Below, piece by piece: positions 11,901 to 22,782 of a stretch of DNA of 64,000 nt. The notes beneath the pieces were generated by a model. That model was given only the letters and a program-made list of their open reading frames with translations, was not told the origin of the DNA and searched no databases. The first letter of the stretch is position 1. The number at the start of each line of letters is the position of its first letter. The position numbers and the translations under genes were made by a program. This stretch comes from Ciona intestinalis (taxonomy: Eukaryota > Chordata > Ascidiacea > Phlebobranchia > Cionidae). Location: NCBI RefSeq assembly GCF_000224145.3, contig NC_020174.2, forward strand, positions 3,787,026 to 3,851,025, in the 5' to 3' direction.

Positions 11901-13979
11901 CCTGTGCTCCAAGTTTTCGTTTTAATTGAAGCTCAATGCTGGGTGTAACCTGTCAGAAATTAAAGCCGCCAGCCATTCGTTTACTGTAATTCCAAGGCCC
12001 ACGTTATTATTTCAATACGAGGCGAAGTACCTCCGCAAAACAATTCATCACTGCTTGTGGCGGTATTTTAGCAATTTTGAAATAAATATTTTAATACGAT
12101 ATTTATCCGTTTGTTTACAGAAATATTTATAAGCCGATGTTTGGTCGTTAATTCACCCTTACAATGTTTTACAGTATAGGGTTGAGGAAGATGGAACACA
12201 TTTTAACTCTATTTTTTGTCCCATTTAGTAGTAAACAAGAAACATTCAAAGAGTTATAAAACTATATCCTCACGACTCCCATATCAACCGTTGTTAATTG
12301 TTTAAAATACGATCTCCCCCCCCACCCTACTGCTATATATAGTCGACTAAAATTTGTAATATATAAACAAGTATTTTGTTTTTTACTATATATATACGGA
12401 TATACGGTGTTTTTATTCGTTGCATAAGCGTGATTCACCCTAATTATGTTTTAAATAAAGTCGATTAAAATTTATAATTCACTTCGTATTCTCCGTATAA
12501 ATACGATGTTTTTCGTTATTACATAAGCGTTGGTTGGTGATTTATTTTCGAAAATTATCGCGGTGATCAAATTCTTTCTAGTCCCGAACGCTATAGAATG
12601 TGCTGTGGTGTCTGACGCACCAACAGGAATGGGATATCTCACCAAAAACTATTTTAAAACTAATTCGTGCCTTCTTGGCTGAAATTTACGATTGAACGTG
12701 ATGTCAACAACTTAGGTGAAAATGAAATTGTATTCTGGCTTTAATTTGGTGCGATTTGAGTCGTTTGTTTTTTTTGTACAATGTGGGCGAATAAAATTGT
12801 AGCGCTGCGGGGTAATATGGGACAGCTTTCGCAGATAGTATTTAAATATCCTGTTAGTATTTTGAACAATTAACAACGGTCTATGGAAGTCGTGGTTTTC
12901 TACCAAATGGGACAAGAAAATGAAATGAAAAGGTGTTCTATCTTCCCCAACTCTACTATATATCGCATTAATGTATTCATTAAAGAGTAATTTAAAATTA
13001 CAGGTATTTTAAAACTTTACTGGCAAGTTACCAAATAAGTGTATTTAATGTTTGGATAGTGCAATCAGTTTCAGGAACATATTACCGTATATATCATGTT
13101 ATGAACTCTTTATAACTACCGTTTTAAGTTTTTGTTTCTTCGACCGCGAAAACTCGCTATATATCTTGTAAAACTGGACAGATTATATTGATAATAATAA
13201 TAGTCGAATTGACGTCAGAGTTAATTCTGCCAACGCAGTGTCGGACGATAATGACGGAGTCTGCATTAAAATTATGTTGCTGATAAATTGCTGACGTCAC
13301 GCCAAGTTCCAAGCTACCTAAACCAGCAAAAGATGATGCCGATTAACCTATGACGTATATACGGCTATACGAGCAAATCTGGCGGGTTAAGCAAGCGGTT
13401 TAAACCACCAAAATATTACCACAAATTTAAAGTAACAACGAAAATAAACACAACTAAATGGGCACATGCGATGCTACAGATTTACGCTGAAGAACTTTTT
13501 CACTTTACTAAATGTTCACTGACTAAACATATAGGATGAAAAAGTATAATTGTTTTAATATATAGTAGGATGGGGGAAGATGGGTCACTTTTTAACTCTA
13601 TTTACTCATACCATTTGGTAGTAAACAAAGGACATTCAAAGAATTATAAAACTATATCCTTACGACTTCCATACTGGACCGTTGTTAATTGTTTCAAACA
13701 TAATCAGTATATTTGGATTTGTTGTGTTAAAAGTGTCCCATCTCCCCCCACCCTACTATAATTCAAAAAAACACATTCATTTTGGGCGCCATATCTTTTA
13801 ACTCAGAGTCAGAATGTGTAAGAATGTACATAAACATACCAACCTTCATATCCATTTGTATATGCGGCGAGAGAGACGAGGAGAGCGACAAATAACAAGG
13901 CCGGAAATTTTCCTCCTGATATACGATCTTGGTGGTTATGTCGTGAACTTCGTATCATCCAGTACAGTATAAACAACAT
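8964..13979 (-). CDS. mucin-like single-pass membrane protein, family not recognised
   Basis: Proposed exons: 13844-13958 (or start 13979), 10915-11070, about 9950-10624, 9488-9922, 8964-9113. Exon 1 gives a basic start and a hydrophobic signal segment, FPALLFVALLVSLAAYTNG. Exon 2 encodes a basic region with RHRRQRRGTR, which contains a furin-like site. Exon 3 is rich in Ser, Pro, Gly and Asn. Exon 4 is Thr/Ser-rich with several N-glycosylation sequons, then a transmembrane segment LALAIAIPVVLLLFVILIAI and a basic stop-transfer sequence. Exon 5 gives a 49-residue cytoplasmic tail ending GIHQERVVS. Exons 1-2, 2-3 and 4-5 join in phase. Between exons 3 and 4 the open frame changes at about 9881-9950: either a very short intron using the TTAG at 9923 or an assembly indel. 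The first donor (GTTGGT) is weak. I infer a glycosylated cell-surface protein; no homologue is named. Confidence 0.6.
9235..9425 (+). mobile_element. TA-MITE copy, diverged
   Basis: Shares CTTGTCCCATTTG, the GATCAGGAAATAC block and the CCCCATCTC..CACAATACTATA end. It lies in the last intron of the mucin-like gene. Confidence 0.6.
10715..10880 (-). mobile_element. TA-MITE copy, left end degraded
   Basis: The right end reads GTCCCATCTTCCTCCACCC then TACTATATAT. The internal ATGAGACGAGAAAATAGAAT block is present. It lies in an intron of the mucin-like gene. Confidence 0.8.
12172..12345 (+). mobile_element. TA-MITE copy
   Basis: The left end is TATAGGGTTGAGGAAGATGG, and the internal TTTAGTAGTAAACAAGAAAC and CACCCTACTGCTATATA end are present. 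It lies in intron 1 of the mucin-like gene. Confidence 0.85.
12800..12962 (-). mobile_element. TA-MITE copy
   Basis: GGGGTAATATGGGACAG opens and ATCTTCCCCAACTCTACTAT closes the copy. The internal CTACCAAATGGGACAAGAAA block is present. Confidence 0.85.
13560..13762 (+). mobile_element. TA-MITE copy, near full length
   Basis: TATAGTAGGATGGGGGAAGA at the left and TCCCCCCACCCTACTATAAT at the right form the inverted ends. It lies just downstream of exon 1 of the mucin-like gene. Confidence 0.92.
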
Positions 13980-15106
13980 GATACCAACATTGCATTATAC
14001 AACGCTTCGTTGATTGCACTCAAGTTTGGGATCCATTAGGCATACATATTTTCTTTAGAGTTCGCAGTTGAAAATACGCCTTTCGCGTTTCTACACCTAA
14101 AAATGAGAAATTTCTCTGTAAGCCTGTACACCTGCTTAAAGTAAATGTTTAGACAAGTACTACAGCACGTCGATAAGGCGCAATTCAGGTTTGAGTAATT
14201 ACCAAAGTTATCGGTTCTTTAATACTACCTTTTATGTTCTAATTACTAATACGATCTACAGCTTTCATTGCTCAAAGGACCCGCATCTATCGGTGTACGA
14301 ACAATAACGAGCCTAGAAATCTTGTTCTGGACGCTATTATATTATCACGTTTTATTCTGCCACAAAAGCTGTCTAAATAGCACCTTCCATTTTACCAAGG
14401 GCGAACGTAACTTCACTATCAGCAGCATCTAATTATAAAGGTGAGTCCGCGGTGACGAGAAGATATTGTTTTTCGTAAATCAAACGCGATGGTTACAGGT
14501 TTCGACCTATTGCGGAGACGACTGTTAAAATTTCCTTCTCTAGGGCGGGAAGTGAGCTAAGGATGAATCGCCGCGGGCTGTCGCTGTGCGTCCGGTGTTA
14601 AGGCGAGGCGCACCTTACACGGCTTATTAAGCCAGATGTCGCTGGCCTGAGACCATAGTCTGACCGCGAACCCAGCGACACATCTGAGTACCAGCGGTCG
14701 GGTGACAACAAAAATATGTCAAAACGCCTTCTTGCTTTGATAAGCGGTTCCTCGGATCCAAAGTAAACTGGCTGTAAGTCTGCTGACCTTTTTGCAGCGG
14801 GTTTCTCTTAGCGCTCCGTGTGGTGGTTAAGGTTTACCATGTCGCAACTACAATCTGCCAATTTTAGTTTTTATATTCAGTTAAAATAGAAGTTCTCATA
14901 TTTAACGTAAACAACTTTTTTGTGTTACACTCATTTTTCCAAGAAGTGCCACCGAAAACCGCAGACGCGGGGTGGAATAACACTTTGTTGAATGCGTGTT
15001 AGGATTATTTAACCGCATTGGTACAAACATCATAACAGCGGCCACAGAAGAACCAACATTTGTTTAAACTAGCGAAACAAAGACTTCGGAATTAACATAC
15101 CTTATA

Positions 15107-15292
15107 TATATAGTAGGGTGGGGGGAGATGGGACACCTTTTTATCCTATTTTCTCATCCCTTTTGGTGCTAAACAAAGAATTATTAAAGCGTACCCTCAC
15201 GACTTCCATAGAATGTTGTAATTGTTTAAAACACGATCAAACTATTATAAAATGAGCTTAAGGTGTCCCATCTTCCCCCGCTCCACTACATA
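15107..15292 (+). mobile_element. TA-MITE copy
   Basis: Left end ATAGTAGGGTGGGGGGAGAT, right end GTCCCATCTTCCCCCGCTCC followed by ACTACATA. Confidence 0.92.
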
Positions 15293-15615
15293 CAATGCAA
15301 CGCCATGATATGCGAGAACAAGTTGTTTATACCTATATATACCAAAGGCGCGTTAAGGCGAACACCATTGACACCGAAGGAGAGAAATTCTGGCATAATG
15401 AAAATAATTTGCAAAAATGTGGCTTGAGTTTCCATATTTAGATTAGTTTGGTGAATCACAAATAAACAGAAAACGAACCACGCCCTAAAATCCCTCAATT
15501 ATTTTGTTATCACGAAGTTGGTTGGATGTTTTACACATTATGTTTTTTTGTACACAGCGCAAACGTTAAAAGTTTGACCATATTTTTTTAGCTACCATGC
15601 TTATAAAAAGATACC

Positions 15616-15812
15616 TATATAGTGGGATCGGGAAATAACTTTTCATTCTGTATTTTTGTCCCATTTGGTAAATAGCGAAAATTCTGCGAATTATAAAACC
15701 GGTGTATCCTCTCGATTCCTATAGACCGTTGTTAATTGTTTTAAAAACGATCGGGATACTTAGTTATCATATGCTAAAGGTGTCCCGTCTTTCCCCTATA
15801 CCCTGCTATACA
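15616..15812 (+). mobile_element. TA-MITE copy
   Basis: TATATAGTGGGATCGGG opens and GTCCCGTCTTTCCCC..CCCTGCTATA closes the copy. The internal TTTTTGTCCCATTTGG block is present. Confidence 0.88.
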
Positions 15813-16714
15813 TAAGAGAAAAGAACTATATGATTATTATCGCGAACAGGTCCATTGCTTGGTCATGTGTATTTTCATAGCGAGATTGGATTGCTTGCGC
15901 TTATTTAAGTGGTTTACCAAGCGATATGTTTACACGCACAAGTTGTATGATAATGGTGGCACCCGTAAGGCCCGTTTTATTTAAGGATACGAAATATAAA
16001 CTATCGCCATAGGATCTTCCAAGCTATATTTGTTTGTAGTTGCAGTACATTGGTGGGGTGGGAGAAATTTTACGCAACATAACACCAACGATGAATAAGT
16101 TTTAGTAAACAGAGCTTTTAAGTGGGCTACGTTGTATTTAAACGGGGTCTGACTCATAACAACGAATTTACAGATAAATTCCGATTCAACTTTTTTCTGA
16201 TGCCTTTATGGTACTTACTCCGATTTACTTTATTGGCTACAAGCTTTCTTAATAAGTTAAATTAAAAAGAAAAATACGAATCTCTGATTTCGGACTCTGT
16301 ATGGTAATACTGACTTTTCGATTTTTAAATGAATTAGTGTGACTACCAGTAACTTCTTATAATTGAAGTCTTCAAATGGCAAAAAAAGGTACATTATTTC
16401 TTTACAAACTTAGTTTGAGAACTTGGCTCTTTGTCTATCAATAAAGTTTTTGTGTATACTAAACTGTTACTATAGGACCAACTACGCAAAATTCCACAAT
16501 AGAGATCAACTTTAAATTGCAACGCTACAAGTTAAATTCATTAACCGCTGTCTAAATGATATGTTAAGAGATATCAAGCAGCACCCTCAAAAAATAGTAT
16601 TATGTTCTAACCCCCGGCGGCAGAATTGCACCTCTGCCAAATTCTTCGAGATAACTGCGCTTTCTAAACAGAGAAAAACTGCGTAAGAGAAAGTATGAGA
16701 TCACTAATTACTCC

Positions 16715-16785
16715 AGGAAGGCCAACATGCGACTCGAACTCGTAAAATCCGTCGCAGTTGTGTAACTTCGTGAGCCCCTTCAGGG
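16715..16785 (-). other. tRNA-like promoter pair (tRNA-derived relic)
   Basis: On the minus strand GGGGCTCACGAAG (16766-16778) resembles a tRNA A box and AGTTCGAGTC (16731-16740) a B box, at roughly tRNA spacing. I could not fold a convincing acceptor stem, so a tRNA-derived SINE head or pseudogene is more likely than an active tRNA gene. Confidence 0.35.
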
Positions 16786-17575
16786 CATAGCGTACAAATA
16801 CGCGGTCGGAAAAGTTGACAAACAAAAGCATTCTGCACTTGCATATAACATCACTCGTAAAATTTACCGACAATATATGCTGAAATATTATAGTATAATG
16901 AGGTAATGGTAACCTTCCCATATTAGAAATGTCATTACTGTACAAACTAAATTAGAAAGGGAAAAAATAACCAGCACACAAACTTGTTTCACATAAGCCA
17001 TCGCAGCATTTGAGTGACATTATCTCTCCAGAATAAAGCTTGCATTGTTACGTATTTAAACACTGACTAGTTTGTGCAACAATTACAGCATATATATACG
17101 AGATTTGAGTAACTTTGTTTGATAAAATCTCTAAAAATAGATCATATGTACAATTAAATGAGCGTCGTGTCGAAAAATTGATAAAACTTGTTATTCAATT
17201 AGATATATATAAATATATATATATACATTATGCACAGTTGAAGGCGAAATGGAAAAGGAAAATTCGTAACGAAACCATTTTTGCTTGTCCAAAGTTGTCA
17301 TTATGTGGTAGAACACCATGTGTTATAGTTTTCAAATATTATATATATCAACATTGTTTAAAAGGGGGGAAGAAAGCTTGAATGCGTTGTTGGTTCTTCA
17401 GTTCTATTTACATTTGAAGATTTTTCCCGGCCGGTATGCCTTTATTGAAAGCTTTGTATAATTTCGTAGTCAAAAAATGTGTTAAATAAGAAGTGCAGTC
17501 AAAATCGACAGTCCAATGTGCAACCTTGAATCGCAGCGAAGATAGAAATGCTAATTTAATAGCAGTCAAACTCGT

Positions 17576-20500
17576 CTAAAAGTTGTTTGCTCTCTGCTGC
17601 TGCATGCGGCTGTACTGCGGGTGGCTGGAAACTATTAAGTAAAAAGGAAGGTTATAACACAGAATTGCGGTATAATAGTCGATGTTATATTTCACTTATT
17701 GTATGGTAAGATGGGATCCGCGCTAACAACTATATACCAACTTCCAGACAATTTTTAAACAATTAACAACACACTTTAGAGTTGTTGGGTTACGGTTATA
17801 ATTCTGTAATTCTTTGATTTATACCAAATGAGAGAGAAAAACAGAAAAGAAACATGTTTCATCTTAGCCAACCGTATTAGAGTATAGGATGGGGGAAGAT
17901 GAGACACCTTTTTATTGTATTTTCTCGACCCCTTTGATAGTAAACAAAGAACGTTTAAACAATTATAAAACCTATTCTCACGACCCCTATAGACCGTTGT
18001 TATCATTGTTTAAAACATGACCAGGATGTTTGGATATTATGTGCTAAAGGTGTCCCATCTTCCCCAACCCTACTATATACATATACGTACCTGACGCTGA
18101 CCGAGTCTTATGAGGAGCAACTTTGTAGTTGTTGGGGAGTCCTGAATAACAAAAAAATTATAAAACAAAAATAACTAAACCATGGGCGATGCAATACACA
18201 GGGAAATAACTCATTTAATCATTCTACATTAAAATAAGCTTTAAATAACCCTCTATGTTATGTTATAGCAGGGTGTGGTATAGGTGGAAAATGTTTTCAT
18301 TCTCACAAATAATAACAAATATCATTTACAGAGTTATATATTATATCCCCGCGATTCCAAAATTCGTTTTTAATTGTTTAAAACACGATCAGAAACTTAC
18401 TATAGTAGGGTGGGGGAGATAGGACAATTTTTCGTTTCATTTAGGAGGTAAACAAAGAACATTTAAAGAACTATAAAACCTTATCCTATATAGCGACCCA
18501 CATAGACCGTTGTTAATTGATTAAAACACGATCAGGGTATTTGGATATTATGTGCTAAAGGTGTCCCGTCTTCTCCCACCCTACCATATTTTAAAACCTG
18601 TGCTGTAAACGTAAAACTAAATTACCATACGGAGTTGAAGATCTTGCACCTCGTCCATGATTATTAGTATTGGGGTTACAACTTGAAATTCTGGCTGCTC
18701 CTGTGCTGTAACCAGGCAGCTGACCGACTCTGAACGTTTAAAAACATTAAAACCAAAGAAGTCTTACGAAATGTACAAATATATACGTTTTTGGGGGTAA
18801 TGGGGTTGGGCCAATCCTGGCTTAAATCCTAGGACCCATGGCGTGCCAGGCTGAGGGACCCCACCCACATATAATGTAGGAATCAAAAGGGGTTTCCGTG
18901 TATCGATTTAGGAGGAGACCTACATAAGATTTTTCATTGGCAAAAAATAAAGCCTTTATATATGCTTCCTATTCTGAAAATTATTAGCAACATTGGTTTT
19001 GCTATTTTTTTGTTAGGACATGTTACGGCTCTATAGCATTTACAACCGCTACAATTACAGGTTTACTGTTCGTTTACAAAATACTTGTTTTTATTTTTGA
19101 ACGCAATATAATCACTTAGGAGTTTTTTTGCTGGTGCGATAGACTGGCATAGCTAGTTGCCAAGCTATTTAAATTGGGCTTCTAATTAAAAAAAGGTGAA
19201 CAACTGTTTAATTAATAATTATAGCTCGCTACAGTTGTCCACGTCAACGAATAAAAATATATGGATTTTTTATGTAACACTAAATTAGATTCTTATGTAA
19301 CGTTGCAAATTAGGGTGGTTCATGGCACGTTATGCAAGGTAGAAACAAACGAAACATATACCTTGTTTACTTATGTAAGGTACCTGTATGAGGAAGTACT
19401 GGACTTGGAGCTGTAGGCGCTTTTTTCGTTTTCCAACACAAAATCTGAAACCCGCTGCTGTCTGCCAAGAGTGTTTCCTTCCAGCTCTGAACAAATTTCG
19501 GAAATCAGGTTGTTTCAATAAGTTAACTGTGTACAAACGAATAAGGCTTTGGGGTAAGATGGAAAACCTTTAGCACGAAAACAATATATTAAACATCCTG
19601 ACCGTGTTAAACAATTAACAACGGTCTATGGAAGTCGTAAAAATACGTTCTTCTAATTCTTTAAATGTTTCTGTTTACTATCCAATAGAACGAAAAAATG
19701 AAGTACAAAAGTGTCCCATCGTTTCGAACCCTACTATATATATTGTATCAATGTATTTATTAAAGAGTTAAAGCTCAGAGATTAAACCAATTAAAAACTA
19801 ACTGGTAAGTCACTAATCAGTGTGTACAATGCTTGGGGCGTGTGACCGATTTTAGAAACATATTGCCATAAAATAGAATGAAAAATATCCCATCTTATCC
19901 CACCCTAACACATGTTATTGCCGACATACCTTTCTTTTTCGGATCATCTTTATCGTCGTCCTTCTTAAAACAAGAACATTCCCTCCCCTGCACACAGCAT
20001 CCGACAATGCAAGCCAGCATCACGACACCGACAATTGGCAAGACAATGGGTATAACCGTTGCATCTGCAAATTAGATTTTTGAAAAAAGTCTTCTTAGTC
20101 ATTCTGAAAAAATACTAGCACACGTGCGTTCAATGGTTACACGAAAGATTGCATTAATACATGGTAGAACATATTACTCATACACTTTTACAAAACGTTT
20201 AAGTGTTTATGTTTAATGTTAACAGTAAATATAAAATAAAGGCAGAATAAACATAGGGACAGTACGCCATGTGATTTAGAAAACTAAACTTAAAAATCTT
20301 AATTAAAATTGATATTTTATCAAATTTTGTTGCTTTTATTCTAATTTCTTAAATCTTGTTCTACGTAATGTAATAAACTTGTGCTTTTTCAAAATTCGTG
20401 ACTTTATACTCATCTTTCCAGCAACATTTGTTTTATAGTTTTTCTAAGTTTGCGTTTAAAATTCCTTGTTTGCACAAAATTCCAATATTTAGGACAGTTT

Positions 20501-20684
20501 ATCAATAACCATGCCAATAAAAACACAAGGATATATTGTTTCTCCGTTTAACAATTTCTTTTAGAAAAACACACAAGATAGGCTACTAACCGTCTGCAGC
20601 GCGGTATTCCTCGCCCCAAGCATGCGTAAGAGTGAAGATAGAACAGAAGCAGACAGTGCATGAAATTCGACGCAAATTTTCCAT
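17576..20684 (-). CDS. small single-pass membrane protein (180 aa), family not recognised
   Basis: Six coding exons join in phase: 20591-20684, 19930-20064, 19384-19486, 18626-18729, 18091-18141, 17576-17631. Exon 1 encodes a signal peptide (MENLRRISCTVCFCSIFTLT then HAWGE). After a short acidic ectodomain of about ten residues, exon 2 gives the membrane helix VIPIVLPIVGVVMLACIVG. A cysteine-rich juxtamembrane CCVQGRECSC follows, then a charged KKDDDKDDPKKK stretch. Exons 3-6 encode a long Ser/Tyr/Asn-rich cytoplasmic tail (for example SAYSSKSSTSSYR and GQLPGYSTGAARIS) ending QQQRANNF. Juxtamembrane cysteines could be palmitoylated (inference). All five phase joins and the signal/membrane/tail order support a real gene. 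I name no family; it could act as a surface adaptor. Confidence 0.7.
17700..17880 (-). mobile_element. TA-MITE copy, strongly diverged
   Basis: GGTAAGATGGGATCC at the left, TTTAAACAATTAACAACAC and CCAAATGAGAGAG inside. It lies next to the better copy that follows. Confidence 0.55.
17881..18078 (+). mobile_element. TA-MITE copy
   Basis: AGTATAGGATGGGGGAAGAT and GTCCCATCTTCCCCAACCCT are the ends. The right end stops about 12 bp below the exon of the 180-residue membrane protein at 18091. Confidence 0.92.
18265..18402 (+). mobile_element. TA-MITE copy, truncated on the right
   Basis: TATAGCAGGGTGTGG opens it; it loses the right end after AAACACGATCAGAAAC where the next copy begins. Confidence 0.7.
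18403..18592 (+). mobile_element. TA-MITE copy
   Basis: TATAGTAGGGTGGGGGAGAT and GTCCCGTCTTCTCCCACCCT ends, directly joined to the truncated copy on its left. Intronic in the 180-residue membrane protein gene. Confidence 0.92.
18792..18875 (+). repeat. short interspersed repeat C (about 80 bp)
   Basis: Contains the family blocks CCAATCCTGGCTTAAATCCT and GACCCATGGCGTGCC ending at CCCACCCACATA. The same block recurs at seven other places in the window. Confidence 0.75.
19545..19741 (-). mobile_element. TA-MITE copy
   Basis: TTTGGGGTAAGATGG at the left; AACAATTAACAACGGTCTAT and AACCCTACTATATA inside and at the right. Confidence 0.85.
19865..19912 (-). mobile_element. TA-MITE terminal fragment
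   Basis: AAAATAGAATGAAAAATATC followed by CCATCTTATCCCACCCTA; only this end is present. Confidence 0.6.
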
Positions 20685-21639
20685 TTTCAAATTAACGGTA
20701 AACTTTTCTGAAGCAGCAATTTATACGCTGGTATTTGCAAATGAAATCAACTGCCCCTACTTAGTGCCTATTTATAAGCGCTCGCCCTGCATTCAGTCTA
20801 AAAATAATAAGTGTGCACCTTGTCAATTAAATTTGAGTGGCAAAACTCGCTACTTGTAATTGGGTGTTTTATTCTCTCTACTCTAAACCAACAATAAACG
20901 GGTCGATCAACTTCCTTTTTTTCACGCTAATTAACTGAACTCGATTCTGATTTTTGCTCTGGCAGATGCAATACTTTTGTTTACTGCACAATGAAGTGAG
21001 AAAAGAGTCTGAAAACACGTCCAATCTTACCCCACATGTCTATATTTCTAGATATTCAGTGCTCCGAAAACAAGCTACAACTGTCAGGCCAGATCGAAAC
21101 TGGACAACAGGATTTGCTGGCAAGACGCCGACGGCAAAACGACAGCGAATCTTAGCTACCGGCCTTCATGCGAGGCCCATCGCGTCGCGTTGCATGTAAC
21201 GTATATTCCGGTCTCCCTTAATGACCACCGCCGCAGTTGTGCAAACAACGCCCCACACGTACGCAGCAATAAACAAGTAGAGATTTATTTCTACACGCCA
21301 CTGTCCCGCCCTACAATTAATCAGCGAGCTAGTAATCCATCTACCGTGTTGGGAATAGGACTACCCTCCATAACGGTGGTTCTCTCTCTCAGGAAAACCA
21401 GGTTTCTAGTTGGTTAGGTTAAAACAAGATAAACAAAAGGATTAGCGCAAATTAACTGTCCTCAAATGCCCACTCTGACTGCGCTTTACACGTACATCAA
21501 ACGTTTACAGCACTAGGTTACTTAACTTAGAACTAGAGCCTTCAGAGTACAAACTTGTGCATTAAAATAAGTTGTGTATATACCGCAAACTAGATCTGGA
21601 TTTATAATTTGTAGTGGGGTATTTTGAATGACCTATAAA

Positions 21640-21826
21640 ATATAGTACGGTAGGGGAATATGGGACACATTTTGTCAAGTTTCTGGTCTTATTTGGTAAT
21701 AAACAAAGAACATTCAAAAAATTATAAAGCAGCATTTTCGCGACTTCCTTAGGCCGTTGTTAATTGTTTAAAACACGATCAGGATATTATGTGCTAAAGG
21801 TGTCCCATCTTCCCCAATAGTACTAT
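21640..21826 (+). mobile_element. TA-MITE copy (left member of a pair)
   Basis: ATATAGTACGGTAGGGGAAT and GTCCCATCTTCCCCAATAGT are the ends; internal AAACAAAGAACATTCAAA. It ends in the TATA that starts the next copy. Confidence 0.9.
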
Positions 21827-22020
21827 AGTGGGGTGGGGGAAGATAGGACACCTTTAGCTCATAATATCTAAATAGGCAGATCGTGTTTTAAACAACTAAC
21901 AACAGTTTATGGAAGTCGTGAGGATACGGTTTAATAATTCTTTGAAGGTTCTTTGTTTGCTACCAAATGGGATAAGAAAATACAGTAAAAACGTGTCCCA
22001 TCTTCCCCCACCCTACTAAA
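21823..22020 (-). mobile_element. TA-MITE copy (right member of a pair)
   Basis: TATAGTGGGGTGGGGGAAGA and CATCTTCCCCCACCCTACTA ends, opposite orientation to its neighbour and sharing the junction TATA. Confidence 0.92.
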
Positions 22021-22224
22021 TATCGTGTGACCGAGACGACGGGATTAAAACACACACGATATCACACGCCAACCGGACACAATAAATTGAATTGCAAGCA
22101 TAGTATGTTCGACACACGCACCTGCTTTGGAGACCCGCAGTGACTATAAATCTACAAAATGAATATTGACTTGTATATCAGAGACTCAAATCTTGTATCC
22201 CGGATTTGCTAAACTAAAATATAT

Positions 22225-22412
22225 ATTACTGTGGGGTAAGATTTATACTTTAAGTGAAAAATATCCCATATTTCCTAATTGTGCTGTGAAGGTTAACAAC
22301 GCTCTTAAAATTCGTGACGATGTGAACAATTAATTCTGTAACTAATCTTTGCTTTCTAATGTTGCGATTAAATAGAATGAAAACATAGACTTTCCCTATA
22401 CCCAAATCTACT
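22225..22412 (-). mobile_element. TA-MITE copy, old
   Basis: CTGTGGGGTAAGATTTATAC at the left; AATAGAATGAAAACATAG near the right. Strongly diverged. Confidence 0.5.
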
Positions 22413-22782
22413 TTCTACAGATTTTTAAACTAATTCCAACCTGTTTAAAGGAAAAAAAACTGTCTTATTGAAAACTAAAAAAACTGTCTTATTGAAAACT
22501 GCAGATTTTTTTGTGGAATTCTTTTGTAGCTGTCTGTGTTCCACAGAAATTAGTTGTTTTTCATATTGGTCTTCGTTTGTATCTGGTTCAACACCAAAAC
22601 TTAACATGACGAATCGGGCAAGCAATATAACACATCTATAAATTGGAATGGAAAATCGGAGCTGAACTAATTTAACGTAAATGAACTTCTGCGAATAATT
22701 TAAAAATCATCAGAAACAGTTCTATAATTAAACCTGCACAATTCGCCAATACCCTACGACATAAAACCGACCAGAACCGGAT

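Larger units (their letters stand above)
13980..17575. other. intergenic, mostly repeats plus an unexplained GC-rich stretch
   Basis: Holds two MITE copies (listed separately), a tRNA-like A/B-box segment near 16730-16780 and a GC-richer stretch at about 14440-14850 with no open frame. The 5' upstream DNA of the mucin-like gene is at the left. No exon could be supported. Confidence 0.5.
20685..22782. other. intergenic between the 180-aa membrane protein gene and NPEPPS
   Basis: Holds the promoter of the 180-residue gene, a head-to-head MITE pair and a GC-richer stretch at 20950-21420. The latter has two long open frames on the plus strand but no recognised domain; it could be an old LTR-like fragment. 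The NPEPPS 3' UTR lies below 22783. Confidence 0.4.

Noticed and set aside
16664-16945. 93-codon minus-strand frame
   Set aside because: It overlaps the tRNA-like box pair and shows no protein features; chance open frame.
20954-21417. Two long open frames on the plus strand
   Set aside because: No recognisable domain, signal peptide or splice partners. The GC-richer composition alone explains the open length; an LTR-like fossil is equally possible.
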